DNA of 24,760 bases from Actinomycetes bacterium (GTDB lineage Bacteria > Actinomycetota > Coriobacteriia > Coriobacteriales > Eggerthellaceae), in assembly GCA_023403475.1 (NCBI GenBank), contig JAEYEL010000007.1, positions 1 to 24,760 on the forward strand. The letters run 5' to 3'. Each line of letters begins with the position of its first letter. Position 1 is the first letter of the stretch. The notes below the pieces were generated by a model. The model saw only the letters and a program-made list of their open reading frames with translations, was not told the origin of the DNA and ran no database searches. Of this stretch, positions 1 through 7,610 are shown piece after piece. The position numbers and the translations under genes are program-made.

Positions 1-5
1 TTACA

Positions 6-21
6 CCCCCCCCCCCCCCCC
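6..21. repeat. 16-base poly-C (poly-G) homopolymer tract
   Basis: An uninterrupted run of 16 cytosines lies near the left edge, in the non-coding stretch beyond the 3' end of the leftward operon. Immediately beside it is a small perfect hairpin (24-39: six base pairs, four-base loop). Tracts of this length are prone to slipped-strand mispairing, so length may vary between cells or sequencing runs. No gene inside the window is within its reach; any effect would be on a gene left of the window. Confidence 0.9.
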
Positions 22-194
22 GAAAAATCACCCGATTTTCACTCTAATTTTCCAGCCCGGTTCCCACTGCCACCTTCCATCCGCAAAGGAAATGGTGCCG
101 GGTAAAAAGCGGTTGCTTTTACGAAGAGCCTTAAGAACAAGGGCGATTTCCCTCACGAGAAAACACCTCGGACGAAAAGTGGCTGTCCTTGCAG

Positions 195-237
195 AAAAAC
201 GCCCGGGGCAAGGGGGCGTGCACTTCCCGCCCCGGGC
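195..237 (-). terminator. Intrinsic terminator of the leftward MopB operon
   Basis: On the minus strand a perfect 9-bp GC stem (GCCCGGGGC, 229-237, pairing with 201-209) is followed directly by G and a run of five T (195-199). It sits 27 bp after the MFS stop codon. This is a standard rho-independent terminator and marks the end of the minus-strand operon. Confidence 0.88.
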
Positions 238-263
238 CATCCTAGAACCTATCGGCTCACGCG

Positions 264-1538
264 TTACTCAGCATCGGCCTTCTTGATGTTGAGCGTCGCA
301 AGCTTGTTGGGAGCCTTCATGCGCAACACGATGATGATGAGGGCGATGACCACCACATAGAACCATGCACCGTACATGGCCGTCGTGAACTTGCCAGCTG
401 CGGAGGTCTCAAGGCCGAACAGCGGGTTGATAACGGCCAGGATGTTCGCCGAAAGGAACTGGCAGAAGTTCTGCGCAGCAGCCAACAGCGAAAGACCCAA
501 CGTAGCGCCTTCTTTGGGCAGCACGTGAACCAACTGCAGAATCAGAACGGGATTGAACGTACCGAAACCGAAGCCGTAGAACACGGTGCCCACGATGAAC
601 ATGGTCGGGTTGGTGCCGGACGTAACGATGATGGTATAGCCAATGGCCTCGAGCAGAATGGCGATGGCCATGTCGAAGCCGCCCACGCGCCCGCGCCACA
701 GCGGATAAGCCAAAGCAGCCACGGCACTCATGGCCGTCTCAAGCGACATGATGTAGCCTGCGATGTCGCTTTCGCCCAAGCCATAGGCCTTCACCAACAG
801 CGACGTATTGGTAATGTACACGAACTGGAAGATGTTCCAAATACCGAAGATTACGAACATGGCCCACGCGAACGGCGTAATAGACTTCAGAGCGTTGCCC
901 TTCTTGCCAGATTCGTCAACGCCGCCAGCCTTGGCAACCTCGGGCTCCTTCAACCAAGCAACGCACAGGATGGCAACGGGAACCCACATGAGCATGCCGA
1001 TGAAGGCGTAACGCCACGACATAACGGCCAAAAGACCGCCGATAATCTGGAACAGCGAACCGGACAGGCCACCCACAGCGGTCTTCCAGGACATGAGGCG
1101 CGCCTGACGCTTGCCGAAGAAGAGGTCGGCGATGAACGAGGACGCCATGGGGAAGATCATGCCGCGACCAAGACCCAGCATAACGCGGCTGGCAAGCAGC
1201 AGATAGAAGCCCATTTCGGTCTCGGGGCACAGACCCGCCAGAGAACCGGCGAACATCAGCACAAGAGCGATGATGAGGATGGTCTTTTTCTTCATGTAGC
1301 GCTCGAGAACGCCCACCAGAATAGCGCCGAAAATTGCCATGAGCGAAGGAATGCCCTGGATGTTCGCGATCATGGTGTCGCTCACGCCGATGCCCGCATA
1401 GGCCCCTTTAACCGTTGACAGAGCAGGCGTTACGAACGATTGCACATACTGCATCGTGATGACCAGCAGTGCTGCGATTTGAACGGAGACGCCGTACAGC
1501 GGACGGCCCTGCTCATCGCGTTCAATTTCTTTTGCCAT
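264..1538 (-). CDS. MFS transporter, probable substrate carrier of the MopB operon
   Basis: A 424-aa major facilitator superfamily protein with about twelve hydrophobic helices, a short cytoplasmic N-terminus and a polar central loop near residues 200-220 between helices 6 and 7. The loop after helix 2 (ERYMKKK) and the stretch SRVMLGLGRGMIFPMASSF fit MFS patterns. It would sit in the inner membrane and move a small molecule. The ATG follows a GGAGGG Shine-Dalgarno element. It is the last gene of the operon: ferredoxin, PrpD-like gene and MopB enzyme lie upstream on the same strand, and a terminator follows at once. In Eggerthellaceae, cytoplasmic catechol dehydroxylase operons often include an MFS carrier, so uptake of the MopB substrate is the likely role; the substrate is unknown. 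Confidence 0.9.
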   Translation of the reverse strand: MAKEIERDEQGRPLYGVSVQIAALLVITMQYVQSFVTPALSTVKGAYAGIGVSDTMIANIQGIPSLMAIFGAILVGVLERYMKKKTILIIALVLMFAGSLAGLCPETEMGFYLLLASRVMLGLGRGMIFPMASSFIADLFFGKRQARLMSWKTAVGGLSGSLFQIIGGLLAVMSWRYAFIGMLMWVPVAILCVAWLKEPEVAKAGGVDESGKKGNALKSITPFAWAMFVIFGIWNIFQFVYITNTSLLVKAYGLGESDIAGYIMSLETAMSAVAALAYPLWRGRVGGFDMAIAILLEAIGYTIIVTSGTNPTMFIVGTVFYGFGFGTFNPVLILQLVHVLPKEGATLGLSLLAAAQNFCQFLSANILAVINPLFGLETSAAGKFTTAMYGAWFYVVVIALIIIVLRMKAPNKLATLNIKKADAE

Positions 1539-1603
1539 TGTCCCTCCTTGTTACCTTTCTTTTTGTCTTGCTTGCCTTCGGGAAACACCGATTAGTTCCG
1601 CCA

Positions 1604-1626
1604 GCCCCGCGCATGCAGAGCGGGGC
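1604..1626 (-). other. Intercistronic hairpin between PrpD-like and MFS genes
   Basis: A 7-bp perfect GC stem (GCCCCGC with GCGGGGC) and a 9-base loop lie between the PrpD-like stop and the MFS start. No T-run follows on the minus strand, so it is not a good terminator. It could stabilise mRNA ends or tune MFS expression relative to upstream genes. Confidence 0.45.
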
Positions 1627-1647
1627 ATTCCCAAATCAGCATTTCCT

Positions 1648-3027
1648 TTATTTCATCAGCTCGAGGAGCTCGCATATGTTTTCAAGCTCTTCAAGATGAG
1701 AAACCAAAGAAACAATTTCCTCGGCGCGCTCGTGCGGCATCACGCCCGAGAACTCGATATTGCGGTAGAACTTGTCCAGAACCTCGTCGTTGGTGAGGGG
1801 AGTCTTGTAGATATCGCCCTTCGGAGCATCGCAACGGGAATGGAACGCCGTGCCGTCCGTAAGCACAATATCGGCCTCGGCGGTTTGGTATTCGTCGGGC
1901 GGAAGAGTCGGCTCGATGCGAATCTTCGCGATGATGCTCTTCATCTGCTCGCTTTCCATGGCCTCGCGGTTCATGAGCTCGGGGCGCACTGCTTGCGACG
2001 CAATGGCGCATGCAGCGGTGTAGATGATGCTGAACGCACCGCACACCTGGGGCTCTTCGCCAATCTCCCACGGCTGGCCCACGAAACCGTTGGCCGTGCG
2101 GGGCGTGGTGTGCAGCACAACGCTTTCCACCTGGTCGGCCTTGATGTCGTTGGCAGTAACAATCTGCATGACGGCGTCGATCGTGGGATGCGTTGCGCGA
2201 CAGGCAGACCATGGCTTGATAACCACATCGCCATAGAATACCGAGCCCAAATCCTGCGTGAGGATTTCGGGCTTGCGCACGTCCTCACTGGTGAACAGCG
2301 TGAAATAGCCCTTCTTACCACCGAACGCATCATGACTTGCCGTCATACCCAGCTTCGCGAAATCGGTCGCGAAAATGGCGTTGCGCGCAGCAAGCGTCAT
2401 GGGGAACTTAAACGCAAGGGTCTTGAAGTTGATGTTGTCCATGGACCCGCCAATCATGTTCAGGTCCAAGCCATATGCGTTGTTGAGCTGTACCTCGTTC
2501 AAGCCCGCAAGCTTGCCGGCAATGGTAGTGGCACCGAAACCGTTGATGGTGTTGGTGTTGTCCCAGCCACCGTACACATCGAAACCGGACGCGGCGCCCA
2601 GACGAGCCGCGATATCATCGCCCAAGGCCAAAGCCGCAATGAAATCCTTGCCCGATGCCTGCGCACGCTCGGCGCACGCGAACGCCGTGGGCACGGTGGA
2701 GCCGCTGATATGGGCGGCGCTCGACTTCTTCCCAGGGTTTTCGGCCTCGATAGCCTCGAAGTCGTACGACCGCATGGCGAAGCTGTTGATCATGGCCGCG
2801 CTCGGCGTGTCGATCTTCGCCCCACGGAAGAACGCGCTGCTCTGAGGAGCCGTACCGTAACTGGTCAGAAGCCCGAAAAGCTCGCCTACCATAGGCGCAT
2901 TCACGCCGGCAGCGATAACGCCGATAGAATCGAGCACACGGGTCTTGACGCGCGATACGGTAAATTCGTCCAACGAATCGTAACCGGATGAAACGACATG
3001 AGCGCAAATTTGATCAGTCGTGTTCAA
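1648..3027 (-). CDS. MmgE/PrpD family protein
   Basis: A 459-aa protein of the MmgE/PrpD family, which includes 2-methylcitrate dehydratase, cis-aconitate decarboxylase and iminodisuccinate epimerase. Family marks visible are the AMRSYDFEA segment, ALALGDDIAARLG, a stretch matching the usual 'AAR-AxxA-LA-GMT--D-FGG-KG' pattern, and KPWSACRATHPTIDA (residues 271-285), which fits the family's KPYPxC..xH motif. Length is normal. An upstream in-frame ATG at 3093 exists, but a TTG at 3027-3025 is preceded at good distance by GGGAGGGG and begins LNTTDQICAHVV, so I chose it. It lies in the operon between ferredoxin and MFS carrier, suggesting it acts on substrate or product of the MopB enzyme. The exact reaction cannot be read from sequence. 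Confidence 0.9.
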   Translation of the reverse strand: MNTTDQICAHVVSSGYDSLDEFTVSRVKTRVLDSIGVIAAGVNAPMVGELFGLLTSYGTAPQSSAFFRGAKIDTPSAAMINSFAMRSYDFEAIEAENPGKKSSAAHISGSTVPTAFACAERAQASGKDFIAALALGDDIAARLGAASGFDVYGGWDNTNTINGFGATTIAGKLAGLNEVQLNNAYGLDLNMIGGSMDNINFKTLAFKFPMTLAARNAIFATDFAKLGMTASHDAFGGKKGYFTLFTSEDVRKPEILTQDLGSVFYGDVVIKPWSACRATHPTIDAVMQIVTANDIKADQVESVVLHTTPRTANGFVGQPWEIGEEPQVCGAFSIIYTAACAIASQAVRPELMNREAMESEQMKSIIAKIRIEPTLPPDEYQTAEADIVLTDGTAFHSRCDAPKGDIYKTPLTNDEVLDKFYRNIEFSGVMPHERAEEIVSLVSHLEELENICELLELMK

Positions 3028-3116
3028 ATGAACCCCTCCCTTATCGTTATGGGACGGATTCGGGACAGCACGCACAGCACCGCCCGAACCCATCGATGTT
3101 AGAGCGAATGGAATGC

Positions 3117-3150
3117 GGCCTGGACGGACGCACGCCGCGCCGCCCAGGCC
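3117..3150 (-). other. Intercistronic hairpin between ferredoxin and PrpD-like gene
   Basis: A 7-bp perfect inverted repeat (GGCCTGG with CCAGGCC) with a 20-base GC-rich loop lies in the 135-bp gap after the ferredoxin stop. No T-tract follows, so it is more likely an mRNA processing or stability element than a terminator. Confidence 0.35.
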
Positions 3151-3162
3151 CGTCAGAAGCTC

Positions 3163-3519
3163 CTACGCCTGCTCTTTGTTGGTGAGCAAGGCCCAGCGAT
3201 TCTTGCCGTCGATCTTCTTCGCCAGATCTTCAACTTCGCCGTAGTACATGCACCAGGCCTGGCAGTGCTGCACGCACATGGGCATCTTGCCCATCTCGGT
3301 GCGGGCCACACACATATCGCATGCGTTAGTAATGACCGGGGAATACGTCCATTCCCACTTGCCTTTCACGCCTTCGCGCTCGCTGTACTGGTAGGGACCG
3401 ACTTCGGTCACTTTGATGCCGAATTCCCCCTTCGGCAGACCCAGCTCCTTCTTGCAGGCAACTTCGCAGGAGTGGCATCCCGTGCAGTAGTCAAGGTTTA
3501 CCAGAATTGCTTTCGTCAT
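3163..3519 (-). CDS. Small 2x[4Fe-4S] ferredoxin, electron-transfer subunit of the 842-aa MopB enzyme
   Basis: A 118-aa DmsB/HycB-like iron-sulfur protein. Cysteines C12, C15, C18 and C22 form a CxxCxxCxxxC motif, and C67, C70, C82, C86 and C90 supply the second set, enough for two [4Fe-4S] clusters with one cysteine spare. It is shorter than DmsB (about 200 aa, four clusters) and matches the small cytoplasmic ferredoxins paired with acetylene hydratase/catechol dehydroxylase-type MopB enzymes. The start is the ATG after AGGAGG at the usual spacing; a longer frame to 3621 overlaps the upstream gene and lacks a better signal. It starts 34 bp after the MopB stop, so the two are surely co-transcribed. 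No signal peptide. Likely role: passing electrons to the MopB iron-sulfur cluster. It is paralogous to the ferredoxin at 9949-10281. Confidence 0.92.
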   Translation of the reverse strand: MTKAILVNLDYCTGCHSCEVACKKELGLPKGEFGIKVTEVGPYQYSEREGVKGKWEWTYSPVITNACDMCVARTEMGKMPMCVQHCQAWCMYYGEVEDLAKKIDGKNRWALLTNKEQA

Positions 3520-3553
3520 AATGTTCGCCTCCTTTGCTGAAGCTCTTGAGTAG

Positions 3554-6082
3554 TTAGCGGATAACCTCGTCTGCATGCTCTTTGGCGTACTCAAGCGCAT
3601 TACGACCCTGCATGTCGGCATCCTCGACCTTCAGCTCCTGAACGCGACGAGCGTTCTCAAGCTGCTTCTGCAGATACTCGTTGCCTTCCGCCGCACGCTT
3701 TTCGGCAGATTCCTTGTCGCCGGCCATAACGCCGGGGATGTAGTCCATCCAGCCGCCCTTGCGCGTGACCTTCTCGCCGGGCATCTCGTCGCCATCCTGG
3801 TACTTGTAGATTTTGGCCAGGAAGCTCTTGATACCGGAACCGATGCCGCCTTGGCCGGTTTCGAAGTTGAGCGCCATATTGTTGATGTTGGAGTCGAACG
3901 TGCCAAACAGGCTGGGCTCGGCCGCCTCTTCCTCGGGGAACCACCACGCATGCTCCATGTGGATGGTGTCCTTCTTGATGCCGGGGAACAGGAATGCCTT
4001 CTGACGGCAGCGGCCGTGCGTGGTCTCGATCCACACCCAGTCGCCGTCCTGGATGCCGTACTCGGCAGCAGCCTCGGGATGGATGGTCACGAGCGGCCAC
4101 GGGTGGAACTCACGCATGGTTTCCAGCTGACGATGCTCGGAGTGGAAGAACTCGTAGGAACGACCGCCCGAAGTTGCCACGAACGGATATTCCTTGAGTT
4201 TCTCGGGCGTGGAAACAGGCGAGTCCTTCGGCTCGATGTGGTACGGCATCGGGTCGACGCCCCAATGGTTATAGCCCCAGCTCCAGAACTCGAAACGACC
4301 GGTCGCGGTATCGAAGCCGGGCGTTCCGTCCGGGCGGCACATGCCCTTCTTGTACTTGTAGTAGGTGGAATCCCACTCGTCGTACTTGTAGCCGCCGCGC
4401 GCCTGCAGTTCCTCGAAGTCGCCCTCGTAGCGGGTGCCTTCCTTGGCGTACTGGTCGGTGAGGTACCAGGTGGAAAGCTCTTTGTCGTCCTTCCACGGCC
4501 AGTTCTCGGGCTTCAAACGCTTGCCAAGGTCGAGGATGATCTGCTCGTCGGACTTGGCTTCGTAGTAGCTCGTGCACTTGGAGATGGAGCGAGCAGGCGT
4601 CCACCAGGTGCGCACGGCATTGCGCTCGCAGCTCATGGCCACAGGCAGCACGATATCGGCCGAGGCAACGGCAGTCGGCGTCATGAACGGGTCGGCCACC
4701 ACGATGTAGGGAATCTTCTTGAACGCTTCGTACATGCGAGGAGCATCCATGCCCGAGCATGCCAGCGGGTTGGCCGATTCAATCCAGAGCATCTGCGGCT
4801 GGAAAGGCTCACCAGTCTCGCAGGCCAGAAGTAGCGGATCGGAAGCGGCGCACGCCACGATGTCGGACGACTCGATGCCGGCCGAAAGCGTCATCTTGCC
4901 GGCGTACTCCTCGCGCGGAATCTTGAAGTCGCCCAAGCCGTAGCGCTTTTCGATGTCGAACGCGCACTTGATGAGCAGATTGCCACCGGGGTTGTCGATG
5001 TTGCCCGTCACGCCCATGAGGTCGCATGCGGCAGCGGTCACGCCCAAAGCGGAAAGCTGCTGCTCGAACGCAAGACCCCACTGAATGGACGCGCCCTCGG
5101 CGTTTGCGTACAAACGGGCGGCGCCACGAATATCCTCGGCGTTCACACCGCAGATCTCGGCCGCCCACTCAGGTGTCTTGTCCTGCACGGATTCGACCAA
5201 AGCCTCGTAGCCGTAGGTCCAGCAGTCGATGAACTCGTGGTCGACCAAATCCTCGCCGATAATGACGTTCAACATGGCCATGCCGATGCAGGCATCGGTG
5301 CCGGGACGCACCTGCAACCAGTACTCGGCACGCGAACCGAGCCAGGTCAAGCGTGGGTCGATAGAGATGATCTTCGTGCCCATCTGCATGCATTCCACGA
5401 TCCAGTGGCCGATGAAGCCGTCAGCGTTTGACTTCAGCGGCTCGTTACCCCATACCATGATGACATCGGGCCGGCGAAACGTTGGGTCAGCGTAACGAAG
5501 CTCATGGGTTTCAGAAACGTCGATGATGGTCATCTCGCCCATTTTCGCAGAAGCGCCGATCATGCGGGGAAGGTAGCACGCGAACCCGGTGAAGCCGAAG
5601 TTGCACACGTTCGGCGTCTCGAGGGCCGTGCTAGCGAACAACGGAAGCTGCCAGCCAATGTTACGGCCGGTGCCGTGGTCAAAGATGATGGTGTGAGAGC
5701 CGTAGTTTTCTTTGATCCAGTTCACCTTTTCGACGATTTCGTCGTAAGCCTCATCCCAGCTGATGCGCTCCCACTTGTTCTCGCCGCGCTCGCCCGCACG
5801 ACGGAGCGGGTACTTCAAACGGTCGGGGTGGTTCACGGCCTCGACCATGTCAAGGCAGCGCATGCACAGCTTGCCGCCCGCGAAAGGAGACAGCGGGTCG
5901 CCCTCGATGTGCACGAGCTTGCCCTCCTTATCGACGGACAAAAGCACACCGCAGCCGTTATGGCAGCCCGGCGGGGACCAGTGGTTCGTACGGGTAACGG
6001 TGAGGTCGCCTTCCTGCCAGCGCCACTCGCCTTCGTGATAGGCCTTGCGGTCTATCGAATCCAAGAACTCTTGGTAGTCCAT
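3554..6082 (-). CDS. Molybdopterin (bis-MGD) oxidoreductase, catechol dehydroxylase / acetylene hydratase-like
   Basis: An 842-aa catalytic subunit of the DMSO-reductase (MopB) superfamily. The N-terminal segment WSPPGCHNGCG (C40, C44) followed by KLCMRC (C73, C76) is the cluster-binding region. CYLPR with C169 is the probable cysteine ligand to molybdenum or tungsten. Later motifs (GNEPLKSNADGF, IDPRLTWLGSRAEYWLQVRPGTDACIGMAM, GVTGNIDNPGGN, ATSGGRSYEFFHSEHRQ, the C-terminal DW-W-ETTHGR segment) are typical of the fold. There is no twin-arginine signal or membrane anchor, so it is cytoplasmic. An ATG twelve codons upstream exists, but the chosen one follows GGAGGAGGA directly. Family knowledge suggests reductive dehydroxylation of an aromatic, or a hydration or hydroxyl transfer; substrate unknown. 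It heads the redox genes of the leftward operon, after the Zn-ribbon gene and a long leader. Confidence 0.93.
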   Translation of the reverse strand: MDYQEFLDSIDRKAYHEGEWRWQEGDLTVTRTNHWSPPGCHNGCGVLLSVDKEGKLVHIEGDPLSPFAGGKLCMRCLDMVEAVNHPDRLKYPLRRAGERGENKWERISWDEAYDEIVEKVNWIKENYGSHTIIFDHGTGRNIGWQLPLFASTALETPNVCNFGFTGFACYLPRMIGASAKMGEMTIIDVSETHELRYADPTFRRPDVIMVWGNEPLKSNADGFIGHWIVECMQMGTKIISIDPRLTWLGSRAEYWLQVRPGTDACIGMAMLNVIIGEDLVDHEFIDCWTYGYEALVESVQDKTPEWAAEICGVNAEDIRGAARLYANAEGASIQWGLAFEQQLSALGVTAAACDLMGVTGNIDNPGGNLLIKCAFDIEKRYGLGDFKIPREEYAGKMTLSAGIESSDIVACAASDPLLLACETGEPFQPQMLWIESANPLACSGMDAPRMYEAFKKIPYIVVADPFMTPTAVASADIVLPVAMSCERNAVRTWWTPARSISKCTSYYEAKSDEQIILDLGKRLKPENWPWKDDKELSTWYLTDQYAKEGTRYEGDFEELQARGGYKYDEWDSTYYKYKKGMCRPDGTPGFDTATGRFEFWSWGYNHWGVDPMPYHIEPKDSPVSTPEKLKEYPFVATSGGRSYEFFHSEHRQLETMREFHPWPLVTIHPEAAAEYGIQDGDWVWIETTHGRCRQKAFLFPGIKKDTIHMEHAWWFPEEEAAEPSLFGTFDSNINNMALNFETGQGGIGSGIKSFLAKIYKYQDGDEMPGEKVTRKGGWMDYIPGVMAGDKESAEKRAAEGNEYLQKQLENARRVQELKVEDADMQGRNALEYAKEHADEVIR

Positions 6083-6131
6083 TCCTCCTCCTTCTTCCTC
6101 TGTTTCTTCTCTCGTCATCTACTATTTCCAG

Positions 6132-6165
6132 AAGCGTTTGGGAACGCGAGTTCCGACGAACGCTT
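6132..6165 (-). promoter_or_regulatory. Nested hairpin in the leader of the leftward MopB gene
   Basis: In the 254-bp gap between the Zn-ribbon stop and the MopB start, AAGCGTT (6132-6138) pairs with AACGCTT (6159-6165), and inside it GGAAC (6141-6145) pairs with GTTCC (6150-6154). No T-run follows. It lies about 50 bases before the MopB start codon. It could act in mRNA processing, stability or translation control. The corresponding gap of the rightward cassette is also rich in hairpins. Confidence 0.5.
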
Positions 6166-6336
6166 GCGGACGAAATGGGGGCCGCGCTGAGAAAGCTACG
6201 GAAAGGGTTTCGCTGCGCGGGATGCGGGAGCGCGTGCGAACGGCCGAACCAGGGGTAGGTCCGCCATGCGCATGCGCCCCGCACCCTGCCCACCCCCACC
6301 GCCTGTAAAGCGCAGAGCGAGGGGCAGGGCGAAGTC

Positions 6337-6609
6337 TTACGCGCTGGGCGGTTTCGGGGCACCGGGCGCAGCGGGAGCGCCAGGAGCGCTCGGGGCACCG
6401 GGGGCTGCGGGCATGCCGGGAGCCGCAGGCATTCCGGGAACACCGGGAGCACCCGGAGCGCCGGGCATGCCGGGAGCGCCGCCGCCGAATCCGGGAATTT
6501 TGGGAAGCTCGGCCCCGCACTCGGGGCACACGGTAAGGTCGAGCGCGCATTCGGCTCCGCACTTCTTGCACGTGTTAGTCATGGATACTGCCGCTGGTCT
6601 GAAACACAT
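6337..6609 (-). CDS. Small Zn-ribbon protein with Gly/Pro/Ala-rich collagen-like tail
   Basis: A 90-aa protein in two parts. Residues 1-9 read MCFRPAAVS. Residues 12-35 hold a zinc ribbon with CKKC (C14, C17) and CPEC (C28, C31), plus an extra C21. Residues 36-90 are almost entirely Gly, Pro, Ala and Met in collagen-like GxP/APG repeats ending GAPKPPSA. I chose the ATG behind AGGAG; it gives the same MCFRP start as its partner at 7095-7340. It lies upstream of the 842-aa MopB gene on the same strand, separated by a long leader, and diverges from its paralogue across an AT-rich region. Function unknown. A role in regulation, metal handling or protein-protein contact is possible but only inferred. 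No signal peptide or membrane segment. Confidence 0.8.
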   Translation of the reverse strand: MCFRPAAVSMTNTCKKCGAECALDLTVCPECGAELPKIPGFGGGAPGMPGAPGAPGVPGMPAAPGMPAAPGAPSAPGAPAAPGAPKPPSA

Positions 6610-7094
6610 GAGATACTCCTGACTTGACAAACGGTCTATCGAACCTTCGCGATTGCCTTTGCAATTGCACATTCAATCGCTTACAGCACATTAGAGTAAT
6701 ACCATTTCGTATAACTTTCAAGATAGTAATTTTCAATCTATTATTTTATTTTGTAGATAATACACCGCTCTGATTATCGATAAGTATTCCGGTATTAGAT
6801 TCTTTATATTTTACCTGATAAACGGTAGTTTACTATTCTTGTTGCGAAATTTGACCAAGCTTGAATCTTCCTACTTTTGAGTATTAGATAAAAACCATTA
6901 TTCTATAAATAATATTATCACTAATACCGAAAAGGTTTAGGTAATGAAATTTTTCAAACTGGCGTTTTTCGGTGTGCGGGTTTACCATTGAAACCGTTAT
7001 TGCGCACCGAGGGAATGCGCGAACCGATGCATTTCGCACGTGCGCATCATCGCCATTGAAGAAAGCGAAACCACGTATCGAAAGGGGAATGACC
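6610..7094. promoter_or_regulatory. AT-rich divergent control region between the two MopB cassettes
   Basis: This 485-bp gap separates the divergent Zn-ribbon genes. Its core (about 6690-6960) is far more AT-rich than the surrounding genes. TAATACC occurs at 6697-6703 and 6922-6928 and its complement GGTATTA at 6791-6797. CGGTATTAG (6790-6798) and CTAATACCG (6921-6929) are perfect inverted copies. GTATTAGAT is repeated at 6792-6800 and 6881-6889. Near the rightward gene there is a nested hairpin (GGTTT 6980-6984 with AAACC 6990-6994 inside a weaker outer stem) and the 10-bp palindrome CGCACGTGCG (7035-7044). The region must hold both promoters and plausibly operators for a regulator such as the LuxR-type protein at 10463-10906. 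I cannot place the -35/-10 elements with confidence. Confidence 0.7.
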
Positions 7095-7340
7095 ATGTGC
7101 TTCAGACCAGCAGAAGCAGGCGGCAACGGCCCGGTTCTCTGCCCGAATTGCGGCAAGCGAATCAATCGCGTCAACGGAGAACTCCCTAGCAAATGCCCGT
7201 TCTGCAAATCTTCCACTGAAGGCTTCGAAGACCTTGAAGCTCCCGTGCCTGCGGCGCCGGCAGCGCCCACGGCTCCAACAGCTCCCGGTGCCCCGAAAGC
7301 CCCGAGCGCCCCAACGGCGCCCAAACCCCCCATCGCCTAG
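7095..7340 (+). CDS. Small Zn-ribbon protein with Pro/Ala-rich tail, paralogue of the 90-aa protein at 6337-6609
   Basis: An 81-aa protein beginning MCFRPAEAGG, with a zinc ribbon made of CPNC (C16, C19) and CPFC (C34, C37), then an acidic linker and a Pro-Ala-Thr tail of APx repeats ending APKPPIA. The N-terminal MCFRPA, the central ribbon and the terminal APKPPxA are all shared with the divergent gene at 6337-6609, so the two are paralogues. Two ATGs lie six bases apart; the second is about seven bases from AAAGGGG, whereas the first is too close, and the second gives the shared MCFRP start. It precedes the 775-aa MopB gene. Function unknown; cytoplasmic by lack of a signal peptide. Confidence 0.8.
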   Translation: MCFRPAEAGGNGPVLCPNCGKRINRVNGELPSKCPFCKSSTEGFEDLEAPVPAAPAAPTAPTAPGAPKAPSAPTAPKPPIA

Positions 7341-7610
7341 GAGAATGCCGGCAGCCTGGCCAGCTCCGTCAGACCAGCTGCTTTCCTCGCCATCCCAGGA
7401 TGAGGAAGGCGAGGAAAGCAGCTTCGGCGACCCGAAGGGGAGTATTTCAGCAGTCCCGCCTCACGGCGAAGGGCGCGAAACCTTCACGATTTCGCGCAGC
7501 CGGGTTCGTGGGCGAATGCGCACGAACCGCGCCACGCCCTTGCAGCCCCGCGCAACCCTCGCCCAGGCGTCTGCGCATTGCAGTGAAAGTGGAATCAGAG
7601 AGGAGAGGTT
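7341..7610 (+). promoter_or_regulatory. Structured 270-base leader before the 775-aa MopB gene
   Basis: No gene is seen in this gap. It contains three consecutive perfect inverted repeats. The first is a 15-bp stem, GCTGCTTTCCTCGCC (7377-7391) with its complement at 7408-7422. The second is GCGCGAAA/TTTCGCGC (7473-7497). The third is GGTTCGTG/CACGAACC (7503-7528). None is followed by a clear T-run. The first could attenuate read-through from the Zn-ribbon gene; the others could be part of a regulatory leader. A GAGGAGAGG ribosome site ends the region. Confidence 0.55.

Noticed and set aside
28..156. 42-aa minus-strand frame with a GTG start and a possible ribosome site
   Set aside because: Too short to judge without homologues; kept only as part of the homopolymer observation.
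525..1418. 297-aa plus-strand open frame opposite the MFS gene
   Set aside because: Composition is His/Asn/Arg-rich without any family resemblance, and it is the complement of a clear transporter gene; GC-rich coding DNA often leaves its antisense frame open.
1696..2991. 431-aa plus-strand open frame opposite the PrpD-like gene
   Set aside because: Antisense shadow with no ribosome site and no recognisable domain; the minus-strand gene has all the family motifs.
3575..4834. 419-aa plus-strand open frame opposite the 842-aa MopB gene
   Set aside because: Shadow frame, rich in Val, Leu and Arg with no membrane or domain pattern.
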